DNA of 64,000 bases, from positions 14,818,001 to 14,882,000 of the forward strand of contig NC_083566.1 in assembly GCF_019925205.1 (NCBI RefSeq), given 5' to 3'. The translations under genes were made by a program, and so were the position numbers. Under the pieces are notes generated by a model. The model saw only the letters and a list, made by a program, of their open reading frames with translations, did no database searches and was not told the origin of the DNA. This document shows, in pieces, positions 27,101-37,342 of this stretch (the stretch's first letter is position 1; each line of letters begins with the position of its first letter). Origin of the DNA: Metopolophium dirhodum (Eukaryota > Arthropoda > Insecta > Hemiptera > Aphididae).

Positions 27101-29578
27101 CCATGATCTAAACAATACAATTTTTAGAATAGAGCCAAGCTTAAGTTTTGAACATGACACGGCAGTAGGGGCGTATACAAGGGGGGGATGTGGGGGTCAG
27201 ATCCCCCCCCAATAGGCCTTTTTTTAAATTTTATAAAATAGTGTTCTTAATGACTTAATGTAAGGAAATTACAAGGAAAAAAAATGGCAAGGATCTTTTG
27301 TAAATTTTTATTTTAACACATTCAACAATTAATTAAAAATAATTTACTTAATATTAATCAGTAATCATATATTTATTTCATATTCATATAATCGTATTAT
27401 GTGATATTTGATAATATGTATATTATATATACAAGTATAATAAATTATTATAAGATAATAATATGTGGCAGACCAGCCACGGGCCGTCGCCAGTCGCCAC
27501 CGTCACCGATATCAACGCGGCGGAGACGACGCCCGCATGTCCGTGCGTATAATAATACATTTTCCTATACATTAGAAAAAGAAATATAAAAATAGCTAAA
27601 AATAGCTTAAATAATAAATATTATTATCTAAAAACAAAAATCAACCACAAATATTATGTCAGTTGTACGAACAAGTCATAACTACATATAACTACTTGTA
27701 GAATTTAAAATAAAATGTATTGAATATATATATTATGTTTTATCATTTATTAGGTATTTAAATGTGCACATACCTAGGTTTAGGTATTTTTGTTCCATAA
27801 TAATTTGTTTGCAACTGATCCCCCCCCATACAAAAGTTATGTATACGCCACTGCACGGCAGACGATATCAGCTGTGAGTTGTGACCTTGGCTTAACTGAG
27901 TAAGGTAATAGGTATAGGAGGTAGGACCATATTATAAGACATATAGGTAATCTAATTAATATATCTATATGCAGATAGTACCAGTGGCTTAGCTATTTTG
28001 TTTTAGGGAACGGATATTTTTTTTAATATATTATAGGTAGGTATATAAAGTTTCATCACGGTTTGGGGCAGTAAAACTGATTCGATTTTCTTCATCAGTA
28101 TCTTGTTTGATTGGAAAGTGAATCTAAATGATGCATTTGGGAGGGCAAGTTTTAAAATTCTCATATAGTTTTCAAAAGCGCCGGGAAAAACAATATAAAA
28201 ATTAAAGAAAAACGGGAATTTTTACGCAACATCGGTTTTCCACAAAATCGATTTTGGTTGTTAATGTAACTCTAAAACAAATGAACGTACATGAAATTTT
28301 TATTGGTTGTTTATATTTGAATTTTCTATAGGTTACCTACGCGATAAAATGTTCAAAATATTGTGATTTGTTTTGAACTGTTTAGGAACATTTTCAGTTT
28401 CCATTTTTTTAGTTTTTTTTCTATAAATATCAATAACATTTTATTTGTTAGGTAAAAAAGCCAATGATAAATTTATAAAATGTTCAACTTTCTAAAAAGG
28501 ATTGAAAATTTCAAATAAGGTTCCACGTAAATATGTTATATTGTTATATATAAATTAGGTACTTTATTCACAATAATATAATCAAATATACTTACTGATA
28601 TCATAAGCTGACTGACCGTTTTCGCTCAGAATCGTTTGAATTCAAATTTAACACCATACATTACAGTGACCCACTTGTAACCTTCTGTACAGCAGAGCGA
28701 CACCCACTTGCCCACCTTTTTTTATTCTAGTACTGATAAATACTTATTGGTAGGTTCTGAAGGACCAGTTGGGCCAAAAGGAGATAAAGGAGATCGTGGA
28801 ACCGAAGCTGTTGCATATGAAGGACCACCTGGACTACCCGGTCAACCAGGTATTAATATTTAATATACAGTATGTCCCAGAAGTCCCGTATCACCCTCGG
28901 TACCTCTGTGGAAAATCAATATATTTAAATGCAGTTTTTTTTTACAGTCATGAGTATGAAAATTCTTATTTAATAGCATATTATATTATACAGGTAGAAT
29001 AACAAATAATATTCGATTTTTTTTTTCAAAAATTTAAAAATTATCAACATTTTTTTTTATGCATAAAAGTTTTTTAAATTTTCAAGATAGCCATTTTGTT
29101 GAATATAAGAATTTCCATACTATTATGACTGTAAAAAAAACTGCATTTAAATATATTGATTTCCCACAGATTTTGAGGGTGATACGGGACTTCTGGGACA
29201 TATTGTATAATAAGCCTAACATTTTTTCTAATGTATTAAATTTATTTTTAGGCCCAAGTGGAGCACATGGCAGACCAGGAGATAGAGGTGAACCAGGAAG
29301 ACCGGGTATAAATTTCGTTTATTACAAACGTTTACATAATTCTTTTTTAATGTTAATTAATTTAAGCTATAAAAATGAATAATTTTTGTTTACATGCAGG
29401 TAGACTACTTGCTAAATTTTATCTTGATCTGATTGATAACTTGCATTTTTTGTAAACAGGTCCAATTGGTCCAAATGGTTATCCTGGACCTCAGGGTTCG
29501 CCAGGATATTGTGAAATGTGTAATAATGCCTACTATGGAGCTAGACCACCAGCAGCAGGAAATTTCAAAGGACCCTGA
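12142..29578 (+). CDS. FACIT-type collagen, alpha-1(IX)-like chain
   Basis: Seventeen exons join in phase to 593 aa: 12142-12158, 14475-14548, 14802-14846, 17813-18044, 19653-19869, 20483-20650, 20708-20782, 20859-21068, 21228-21308, 21379-21474, 25647-25709, 26023-26077, 26491-26592, 26658-26735, 28754-28849, 29252-29305, 29460-29578. Residues 1-29 are a signal peptide (hydrophobic TQIVLFATIIF). Residues about 65-271 are a TSPN/laminin-G-like domain with cysteines at 65, 261 and 271; the stretches PTRNIFPLGIPQQFSF and NWHKLHFGV match type IX collagens. Gly-X-Y runs start near 317, break at about 392-410 and again at 427-455 (a short helix with Cys439 and KEQLAEL, like a FACIT trimerisation segment), then resume to 570. 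The tail begins GYCEMC and ends KGP, like FACIT NC1. It is a secreted matrix protein. It is far shorter than vertebrate alpha-1(IX), about 920 aa. Late exons mostly begin with a split glycine codon. Exons 1 and 7-8 are the least certain joins. Confidence 0.88.
12931..13140 (+). repeat. Single arm of the TTAA foldback family
   Basis: The order of words (GGCATTAAGATGAAG, GTGTTATCTCCATCTTAC, ACCAAAATGCACGTTCAG, TAAGAGTAAATTTACC) follows the left arm of the foldback at 22198-22618, with many substitutions. The second arm is not recognisable. It lies in collagen intron 1. Confidence 0.5.
13829..13928. repeat. 27-bp tandem repeat, about 3.6 copies
   Basis: The unit ATTATATAATATAAATATTTTATTATA repeats head to tail with essentially no divergence. 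It lies in collagen intron 1. An open frame of 95 codons on the minus strand there is a by-product of the repeat. Confidence 0.9.
16045..17500 (+). repeat. Dispersed repeat family A, copy 3 (longest single copy)
   Basis: This is the full-looking copy, about 1.46 kb, in collagen intron 3. The left end is GGATGTCGCTCTGCTGTACA and the right end CTTCGCTCAGAATCTAAAAG. The interior carries two related units of about 540 bp: CTGACAATGTCCGTAAACAG occurs near 16520 and 17066, and GTCAAAATTTGAACTTTAAA near 16351 and 16890. Bases 16051-16182 hold the same 44-codon frame as copy 2. There is no transposase, reverse transcriptase or LTR. Confidence 0.85.
18429..18866. mobile_element. 438-bp hAT-type MITE with perfect 8-bp TSD
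   Basis: Perfect 8-bp duplications ATATTAGC lie at 18421-18428 and 18867-18874. The terminal inverted repeats CATAGGCGTGCGCA and, in complement, CAAAGGCGTGCGCA differ at one base. The interior is AT-rich with a GC-rich shoulder at the left. No transposase. It lies in collagen intron 4. Confidence 0.85.
22198..22618. mobile_element. 421-bp foldback element flanked by TTAA
   Basis: Two arms of about 190-200 bp pair almost throughout. The left arm starts TTAAGAGGACGCCACACC and the right arm ends GGTGTGGCGTCCTCTTAA. A short AT-rich loop lies near 22385-22420. TTAA at both ends suggests a TTAA-specific transposase, as in piggyBac, but the ends may simply be part of the palindrome. Single arms or ends occur at 9440-9540, 12931-13140 and 29842-29901. 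It lies in collagen intron 10. Confidence 0.85.
23405..23750. repeat. Imperfect GC-richer tandem array
   Basis: A unit of about 40-75 bp built on GGGTTTCGCGTCCAAAACCG followed by GGTACAATATTG recurs about six times with indels, near 23415, 23465, 23505, 23550, 23628 and 23690. Small open frames here are repeat-derived. It lies in collagen intron 10. Confidence 0.7.
25518..25600 (-). repeat. Family A left-end fragment next to a collagen exon
   Basis: CTACGCTCAGAATTGTTTTTCG, then CAATGATG.., then GTACAACAGAGTGG repeat the family A left-end order with deletions. It ends about 45 bp before the acceptor of collagen exon 11, so it abuts the branch-point region. Confidence 0.5.
27166..27853. mobile_element. 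688-bp hAT-type MITE with 8-bp TSD
   Basis: CACGGCAG occurs perfectly at 27158-27165 and 27854-27861. The ends GGGGCGTATACA and TGTATACGCCACTG are inverted, each followed internally by a C or G run (GATCCCCCCCC on both sides). The interior is AT-rich except for a GC-rich island at about 27468-27545. It lies in collagen intron 14. Confidence 0.75.
28070..28722 (-). repeat. Dispersed repeat family A, copy 4 (truncated)
   Basis: The sequence runs from the family interior (GTTTGATTGGAAAGTGAATC) to the left end (GCAGAGCGACACCCACTTGC). The conserved right terminus is missing. About 35 bp separate it from the acceptor of collagen exon 15. Confidence 0.7.
28871..29202. mobile_element. TA-flanked foldback MITE (Tc1/mariner-like)
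   Basis: The left end TATGTCCCAGAAGTCCCGTA is the exact complement of the right end TACGGGACTTCTGGGACATA. The arms remain paired for about 115 bp on each side (through AAATGCAGTTTTTTTTTACAG). TA at both outer edges fits Tc1/mariner targeting. It fills 332 of the 402 bp of collagen intron 15. Confidence 0.85.
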
Positions 29579-30638
29579 GTTATATGCATGCAAAATATAT
29601 ACCTATACAATATATTATTTTATATTAAATTATATATTACTTATATCAACTAAAAAATAATAATAAATATTTTCAATAAAAATGAAAATAATAAAATGAA
29701 AACCATTAAAATTGGTTATAATTTATTGATTGAAAAAACGAAAAAACGTTCATAGTCCCTAACTGATAATAAATTTTCTAATAGCTTAGATCATAGGTAT
29801 GCCTACTAACGGAGCTACATGTGCTGTGCTAGGCGTAAAATTTGGTATGTTACGTATTTGTAAGACGGTGACAACACATACCAGTATGGCGTCCTCTTAA
29901 CAAATTGTATAGGTATACAATTTATTACAATACTTAATATACTAAGAGTACTGATAGTAGTAAAATATATAATGGTATATACAGGTTAGTGTATATTGAA
30001 TCAGTTGTCAGTCGTTGCCACATCGACAAAATCAAATATTTAATTAAATTGACTGTCATATTTAAAAGGTGATTTTGAAATGATTTAATATAGATAATTG
30101 TATATTTTATAAAATTAAGGTTTCAGAAATATAGTAAAAATATATTGGACTATCTTAATACGCCATGTTATTTGGTATTAGCAAAATAGTTAAACCATTT
30201 ATTAATCATTGAAATAAACTAGGTATGATCATAGTTAAATACAATTTTAATGTTTAAAAATCTACGTAAACATTCAAATAATAAATAATTATGTTTATTC
30301 TTAAAGCGTATATACAGATCTGTATATATATATCTGTATATCTGTATATACGCTTCATACTCGAGTATGACGGTATATATGAAAAAAAAAATAAAATTAA
30401 ATATTTCCTATTATTTTCAATTATTACCAAATGATCGCTAGGGATCAAATGTGTACCGGTTATTAAATATTTTTTCATTGCCCAATATTTTGGAAAAAAG
30501 ATTTTTTAAAAAAAACACACATTTTAAAATCAATACATTCATCGTTCCCCTCAGGATCTAAAATAAGTCAGGTTTATTATGACTATTACGAGTAACGCGG
30601 AATACTACTAGAACTCAGGAGTCATACATTGCGATAAC
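29579..30638. other. Downstream of collagen; repeat ends only
   Basis: AATAAA at 29662 and 29675 are the likely collagen polyadenylation signals. Bases 29842-29901 are a lone right end of the TTAA foldback family (AAGACGGTGACAACAC.. GGCGTCCTCTTAA). Bases 30310-30365 hold a short CAGATCTGTATATA palindrome cluster. A solo family A right end is at 30515-30563. I see no gene. Confidence 0.6.
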
Positions 30639-31522
30639 ATGCTGAAAAACATTTCTAAAACAGTCCCTCTACTAATTATTCCGAAAAAATGCATACAGAG
30701 TGTGTCAAATCACTCTCATTCTTCGCCAACACACTCCACTCAAAATAACGTACTCATCACCACAAAAAACAAACGTGTTCTATCACCATCTCAATCACTT
30801 AATTCAGTCAATCAGCATCAAAAACAAACAAAATATGTTTCAAACAATCGTTTTTCACCACTTATAAATCAAACCGAGGACCTCGAAAATCCGATCAACA
30901 ACCCAGACGATATGGACCTTGATTCTTCACTAAACGAACCAACCACCATCTTAACAAATCCATCTCCTCCACCGGCTCCACCAATATTTATCCGTTCAGT
31001 CACAGTCTTCAAATCCTTCTGTAAGACGATCAAAGAAGTGATTAAGGGTGAACAATTCTCCTGTAAATGCACAATCAACGGCGTAAAATTGTCAAAACAA
31101 TCATCTGACTCGTATCGTTCTGTTATTTAACATCTAAGATCCAATAACTTCGACTTTCACACCTACCAATCAAAAGAGGATAGAGCATATCGTGTGGTTA
31201 TCCTCAATCTTCACCATACCACTCCAATTAAAGAAATTAGAAAAGAACTACTGTCACGTGGTCATACTCCGAGAAGGATATCAAATGTTATCCAACACGG
31301 CACCAAATCCCTCTTTTTTTATCGACCTGGAACCAGCTCTCTATAACAAAGAGATTTTTGTTCTAAAATACGTATTTTACACCAAAATCAAAATCGAGGA
31401 GCCTCGGGTGAATAAACAAACAATTCAATGTCTTCGTTGCCAAGGATTTGGTCACACAAAATCCTACTGAAATCACCATCCCAAATGCGTTCGCTGTGGT
31501 GAAAACCACCTTTCCAACGTCT

Positions 31523-32326
31523 CAGTGATGTAGTCGTAATTTTTTTACCGAGTATACGTTTTAATGTACTTGATATGTAAACGTGGGGGGCTTCTCCCCC
31601 ACCCCCCCAACCACTATATATACTACGCTATTACTAATGATATATTTATAATTACATACACTTTACTACTACCTTACCGCAATTGAGTCTCTATAGTTTA
31701 CAATCATACTCCTAAAATATATGATTATACATTTAAATTGTTTATGATTACCTATGTTAATTTCTTAACCCCCCTATCCCCACTTCTTTTAAAGTCAAAA
31801 AACCTAAATATTTATTAATATTTATAGTCTTAAATGTATACTCGGTAGTATATAAATTAGGTATCACAACTTTGAATGATTAAAAATAAATGAAAACATC
31901 AAATTGTTTTATTTATGTAATTATTGTGTGACACAGTGTAGGTACATAAAATAATATTTTTTGACAAAATTATTTTCAGTAATGCATGTGACCGTGAATC
32001 TCGGCGTCGGCTATCGTTATAGATAAGCTTATAATTTTAGACGTATGATATATATATATAATAAATATAGATCCATGCAATGAAGTTAAAAATAGATGTG
32101 TAAAATGTAAAAATAATAATAGTTCCTAATGAACATGATCACAAGGAAATATGTTTGGTATTATTGGTTATTCGTTAATACTATTAATATTATTGATTTA
32201 TAGCTATACAGTATATCCGTATACCTGCGTATCACAAATTATATTATAAGTATACGCATCAACCAAAAACTGGAGAAGTCGTTATACGCCGTATACCCGC
32301 GTATACGCTCCACTACACCACTGCTG
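31523..32326. mobile_element. 804-bp hAT-like insertion in retrotransposon ORF1
   Basis: The ends CAGTGATGTAG and CTACACCACTGCTG are inverted, and AACGTCT is duplicated at 31516-31522 and 32327-32333. The ORF1 zinc-knuckle frame resumes exactly after the insertion if one duplicate is ignored, which confirms the borders. The interior is AT-rich with no transposase. The two outer ends differ by a few bases, so the exact terminus may shift by 1-3 bp. Confidence 0.8.
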
Positions 32327-32604
32327 AACGTCTGTATTAAGCCCTCGAGCCTGCCAGCCGAGTGTGCCCTCTGCGCGGGTGACCATCCCGCTATCTACAG
32401 AAGTTGCCCTATTTACAAGGAATTCCAAGCTTCACTTCAATCAAGAAAAATCTTTCAACGACAAAATAATTCAGCCCTCCATCATGCAAATGTAAGTCCA
32501 CCAATTTTAAACCCTACTTCAAATTCAACTGTACCCCCAGTACTCTTATGCTCAAGCAACTTCTGCAAATCCAAAAAAATCAATCTGCCATCCACCATCT
32601 AATA

Positions 32605-33716
32605 CAGCGTTTCCCAACCTTTTTGCATTGGCGACCCATAAATTTAATCTTTATTAGGTACGCGACCCCCCCCCCCCCTCCCAAAAAAAAAGTATGCCGT
32701 AAATAAATAAGATTTTTATTATAATCCATTTTATCATTGAGTTTTTTATAAAATACAATACGATTACAATATACTGAATAATAATAACTTAATAAATAAA
32801 TAAATAAAATAAATTATAATAAAAATATAAAATACAAAAAATTAGTATAATAGAAAATTTAGTGTGAATTTTGATTTTGGACACTGTTGCATAAAATTTC
32901 CCACTGGGATACAATTTTAGATAAGGTAATGCGCATGTCATGTGTGACATCTAATCTGTTTCTTTGTTTTATTTTAATATTGGCCATGGTAGCAAATCCT
33001 TTTTCGCACAAATAAGTGGTAGGAAAAAGTAATAGTTTTTTTATTGCATTAATTGAAAGTTCTGGATATTCATTATTTACTGCACACCAAAAATCTACAA
33101 GAGTTTCATTTTTAAATTTATGTTCATAAGTTTTATCATAAGAAAGATCGATAACCTGAGTTTCAAGAAGCGTATTGAAGTTCAACTCCTCAATAGAAAC
33201 AGTAAAAGGATTCAATCCATTGAAAATCGTCACGAATATCTTTTGGGAAATAACTATTCAATGCAATTGATATTTGATTTAAATGCAATGAAATAATTGT
33301 TTTGATATCATTAACATTCACTGAGTCGTCTTCTTCTAGAAGCTTGCTAAGTACAAAAAACATATCAATATTTCCTATTTCTACTTTTTTTTTGTAAATA
33401 ATAATTTTTTTTTTGAACGAAGCAATTTTTTTTGATTGATCAAAAATGTCAAAATTTTTACCTTGCATCGACAAATTTAAATCATTAAGTATGGTAAAAA
33501 TATCTACTAAATATGCCAACTTTATCAGCCATTTACTGTCACAAAAAAAATTCCATAATCGTAATAACTTTACGTCATTTATTCTACAATACTAGTTATT
33601 TATACTATTTATCAATTTACAACTAAAATAACTGTAATCGTAACTGCGAGTCGCGACCCATCAAAAAAATTTCACGACCCAATGATGGGTCGCGACCCAT
33701 GGTTTGGGAAACGCTG
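32605..33716 (-). mobile_element. hAT transposon (ZBED5/Charlie-like) with perfect 8-bp TSD
   Basis: ATCTAATA is duplicated perfectly at 32597-32604 and 33717-33724. The ends CAGCGTTTCCCAACC and GGTTTGGGAAACGCTG are inverted. The minus strand encodes the C-terminal part of a hAT transposase in two frames: 33190-33560 (KLAYLVDIFTILNDLNLSMQ) and 32859-33233, which ends in the hATC dimerisation region (LCEKGFATMANIKIKQRNRL). The frame shifts by one near 33210. The N-terminal BED finger and most of the catalytic part are deleted, so it cannot act alone. It interrupts ORF1 of the retrotransposon. Confidence 0.92.
32859..33560 (-). pseudogene. Decayed hAT transposase, C-terminal half
   Basis: Two overlapping frames together resemble the end of ZBED5/FAM200-type hAT transposases: a helical insertion segment (residues around DIFTILNDLN and EIGNIDMFFVLSKLL) followed by the dimerisation domain with LLFPTTYLCEKGFAT. 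There is no start codon in context and at least one frameshift, so no product is expected. Confidence 0.85.
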
Positions 33717-34066
33717 ATCTAATAGAACCCGTCTCACTCCCATCAAAGCTCTTATCCTTCATTGATGAATTAAAAAACTTAATAAGTCCTCTTATAACCT
33801 CTTTATAACCACCCTCATAAACAGCCTTATTATTCCCAATAATGCAAAACAGTCATAAACTTATCTCTCACCCTATCATTCTCCTTCTTTGGAACGCAAA
33901 TGGCATAACTAGACAAAAACCAAACTCAGAGCTTTTACTATTGAAAAAAATATTAATATTATCTTAATTTGCGAAGCCCACTTAAGTCCATTCCCAACAT
34001 TCCGTATCCCAGGTTATACTACATATCACTGTGATCATCCTGACAGAACAGCCCACACTGGATCGG

Positions 34067-34855
34067 GGTACAGTCAATTGGTCGTTTACAAAATAATATG
34101 TATTTTGGTCGTAATTTTTCTTTAATTAATATGGAATAATATGTGTGAAAATATTTTATTTTATTTAATTTAAATATACAATCTGTAATATATGTTTACA
34201 ATAAGTATAATATGTGAGCTAATACAAAAACAACAATAAGTAACATAAGAAAAAAAATTACCCAGCAGTAATACTTTTCAAAAAAAAAAAAATTATAAGT
34301 TATAAAAAATAATTTTTGTTTGTCATTTTTTGTAAATTAATAATATATGTAATAATATGTGTGAAAATAATAAATATATAAAATAATCTGTGTAAAAAAT
34401 AATATTTGGCCGTCATTTTTCGTAAAATAATATGTGATAAAAAATAAATAATAATTATAAGTTATGAGCTATCACAGATATATTATATTCATCAAATGTT
34501 CTATTATAAAATGTTTTATATATTGTATTTATCCTCTCAGCGGTGTCATTATATTTTTTCCGTTTCCTAGGGGTTTCTGCTCCAGTGCAATATTGGCCCT
34601 TCTTTTTGTAGGGCTCTTATAAATTTCCAAATGTTAGGGTGAACAGCATTTAATTTGGATGAAAACCCATTATGCCATTCTTCTACCGAATTATTGGTTT
34701 TTGGAAGGTTATATTTTCATCAGCATAACAATTCCAAATTGTAATAGAAAATTTTGGATTTTTCCTTTTCCCCTTCCTGTCCATTTTACCAATCCGCGTT
34801 TCTTCGTAATTTACAAAACGACCAATTTTACCACGACCAATTGACGTAGACTCCG
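34067..34855 (-). mobile_element. MULE-type insertion with 9-bp TSD and transposase remnant
   Basis: CTGGATCGG is duplicated at 34058-34066 and 34856-34864; nine bases is the Mutator-like size. The ends share the inverted core GTCAATTGGTC / GACCAATTGAC. The minus strand at about 34500-34790 encodes a decayed MULE C-terminal region, with NPKFSITIWNCYADE and then, after a frame change, NNSVEEWHNGFSSKL and HPNIWKFIRAL, typical of FLYWCH-associated MULE transposases. It splits the retrotransposon endonuclease. Confidence 0.85.
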
Positions 34856-35130
34856 CTGGATCGGTAATATTAATCAAATCCAATATAAACCACACTGTTC
34901 TTCCTCAGTTTCAAACCTCACTCATTCAAGCCACTAATATTTCCTTATTGCTAAATCACATTCCCACCACTATCTCCGCTGTTTACTGCTCTCCTGGTCA
35001 GGCCAATAAAATAACTACCGCTGACTTTAACCTCTACTTTCAATCCCTTGGTAACACGTTCTTATCAGGAGGAGATTTCAACTCAAAACATCAAATTTGG
35101 GGCTCACAACATGCGATCTTTCTACAACAC

Positions 35131-37342
35131 CGCAGCTATATATCTATTTATTTATTTACATTATTTATCAATTTATTAATTGTATATTTTATGAACCTTG
35201 TTCTTAATACATTTTTGACCGAACGAATAATTATTTTTCGATATTTTTAGAAGAATAACTAACATCAGTCAAAGACTATTTAAGCGAAGACGGTCTAAGT
35301 GTCTAACCAAGGTTACCAAACATTTGTTTTTACTGATTTTGTTTAAAAAGTACTGAGAATTTTTAATTTTTACCTTAACTAACTGTAGTGGTGCTGAAGT
35401 ACAATATTATATGTATGGCAAGGGTCACCATAAATCACCCACCCACCCTGTATTGAAAACCGTTACAAAATAATACCACCCTGTTTTATTTTTAAACTCT
35501 CCTCTTACTTCCATCTTCTAACCAATACGTATAAATTTGGTTTAATAAGTTTTTATCTAGAAAATATACATTCTACATTACAGTAAGTAACAGCCAACAT
35601 ATTTACGGGTACCCAATGTAAAATATCATTAAAAAAATATATTTGTTACTGTAGTTAAACAAAATAGTTAAATAATTCTCAAGTACTATTTAATGATTCA
35701 CTGTTACCTTTACCAAATCTTCTCCCATAATATGATATTTTCATAACTTTGTTTAATTCCGGTGAATCTTCATCTTCAATTACCATATACAGGAGATTAT
35801 TACCATAATTTGATAAGAAATATAATCAATTTGTCATCTTACCTGTCTCCTCAACTTATCACACTCTCCCCTATTTGTTGATTCTTAGAAAGTAGGAACA
35901 ATGAATTATACTGTTTTCAATTTTTGTATATTTTGGTTCATTTTGTTGTTTGTTCTATTTATAGATCTATGAAATTTTCGACCTTTGTTTAGTATTTTTT
36001 TAGAAAGCAGGTCACGTGCAGGCTGCTTAAATGATATTGTTCAACTCTGTTAAATCGTAAAATAATTGTTCATATAGTACTATTTACTTTTAATTATAAT
36101 ATATTATTAGTGTAAATGTATTAAAAATAAATACTTTTGTAACTCTGAACCTAATCCAAGAGCAAAGGAGCTGGAGTCATATTTTCATTTTATTTGTCGA
36201 GTTTAATATTGTATAGTTTTATTTGAAAAAAAATAAAGTTAAAATACAATAACAGTAAATTCCCAGTGTAATTCAGTTCATAGCACAATGTAGGATTTTG
36301 AGTTTCAAAATGTATGCATTAATTTATACCTAAAAACATTTTAATCGTTTATTTTTGATTATATAGCTAGTGTATATTATAGACTTGAATATATTAATAT
36401 TAATATAAACTTGAATTTATGACTGGAAACGATGGGAAATAAAAACAATTCTGTTGGCTAACAATGATTTGTCATTTTAATTCTAAAATGTTGTTAGTAA
36501 TATCACTAATATAATTTAAAAATAAATGAACAAAAAAAAAAAAAATATAAAAACAAATAATTGAATTTATTTACACAATTACATTGCCTTTAAAAATAAA
36601 TAAACATTCTGATTCTATATTTAAAAATGATGTAATAAATAGGTCTAATTAGTGAAGGTTAACAAAATATGTTACACCTAACAGTAACGGATTTACATTG
36701 TAATGGTGGCAGCAATATCAATTGAAATTATATGTTTAAAGTCAATTTTTTGTCTTGTCAACTATATTTTAAGTATTATGTTAAGTCAAATTCTTTTTAA
36801 AATCCAATTTAAAAATAACTGCCAAAATACTAAAAACACAGAAATTAAATCAATACTTAATTTGCAAAGATAGGACAATATTGAATAGTCATGATGTAAA
36901 TCTGTCACTTAAACACACTTACTGAATGTTTAAGACTATTATTCAACATTTACAGGTATTAATATTTTATAGTAAAATTAGCAACATTGAATATTGTTTT
37001 GAATGTCTGAGTGAAGGTTTTATAAAATATACTTTACAGTAAAATTGAGTTTGTAAATATACCACATATATATTTTATATTTAATATGAATATAGTAGTA
37101 TTTATAAAGTACTATGATCCGTAGAATAAAAAATAAAAATATAGTAAGTACCCTTTAAAACATTTAAAAATTGTTTTAAATTCAAGCAGAATTATACATA
37201 AAATAGAATAGCAATTTTAATCAAACGCAAAAACACACATAGGTAAAAAGGTTTATCACCAGTATATCATCTTGCCATTACTATCACACACTGTATTTAA
37301 TTTAAAAATTATTCAAGATACTTAATGTGTATGAATAAATTT
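35131..37342. other. Retrotransposon-USP7 intergenic region
   Basis: This is AT-rich sequence with no supported exon and no clear transposon borders. Part near 37342 is presumably the USP7 3' untranslated region. TTTATT at 36566 could be a distant minus-strand polyadenylation signal, but this is weak. Confidence 0.4.

Larger units (their letters stand above)
30639..35130 (+). mobile_element. Broken jockey-clade non-LTR retrotransposon with three nested insertions
   Basis: ORF1 (gag-like) runs from 30639 to 31522, then 32334-32596, then 33725 onward. It has a proline/serine-rich N-terminus, a pre-C2HC-type region (SSDSYR..FHTYQSKEDRAYRVVI) and CCHC knuckles (CLRCQGFGHTKS, CVRCGENH, CALCAGDHP). 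ORF2 starts near 33842; only the endonuclease part remains (LLWNANG, then RIPGYTTYHCDHPD, then AVYCSPGQ and GGDFNSKHQIWGS), split by an insertion and lost after about 35130. The reverse transcriptase is absent. Stops at 31129 and 31468 and frame changes show it is dead. It resembles X-element/jockey proteins. Confidence 0.85.

Noticed and set aside
29400..29450. Possible extra collagen exon after TTTACATGCAG at 29389-29399
   Set aside because: The following frame lacks Gly-X-Y and no donor in phase follows; exon 16 joins exon 17 in phase without it.
30639..31130. 163-codon ORF as a host gene
   Set aside because: It continues, after stops, into CCHC knuckles and an endonuclease of a non-LTR retrotransposon.
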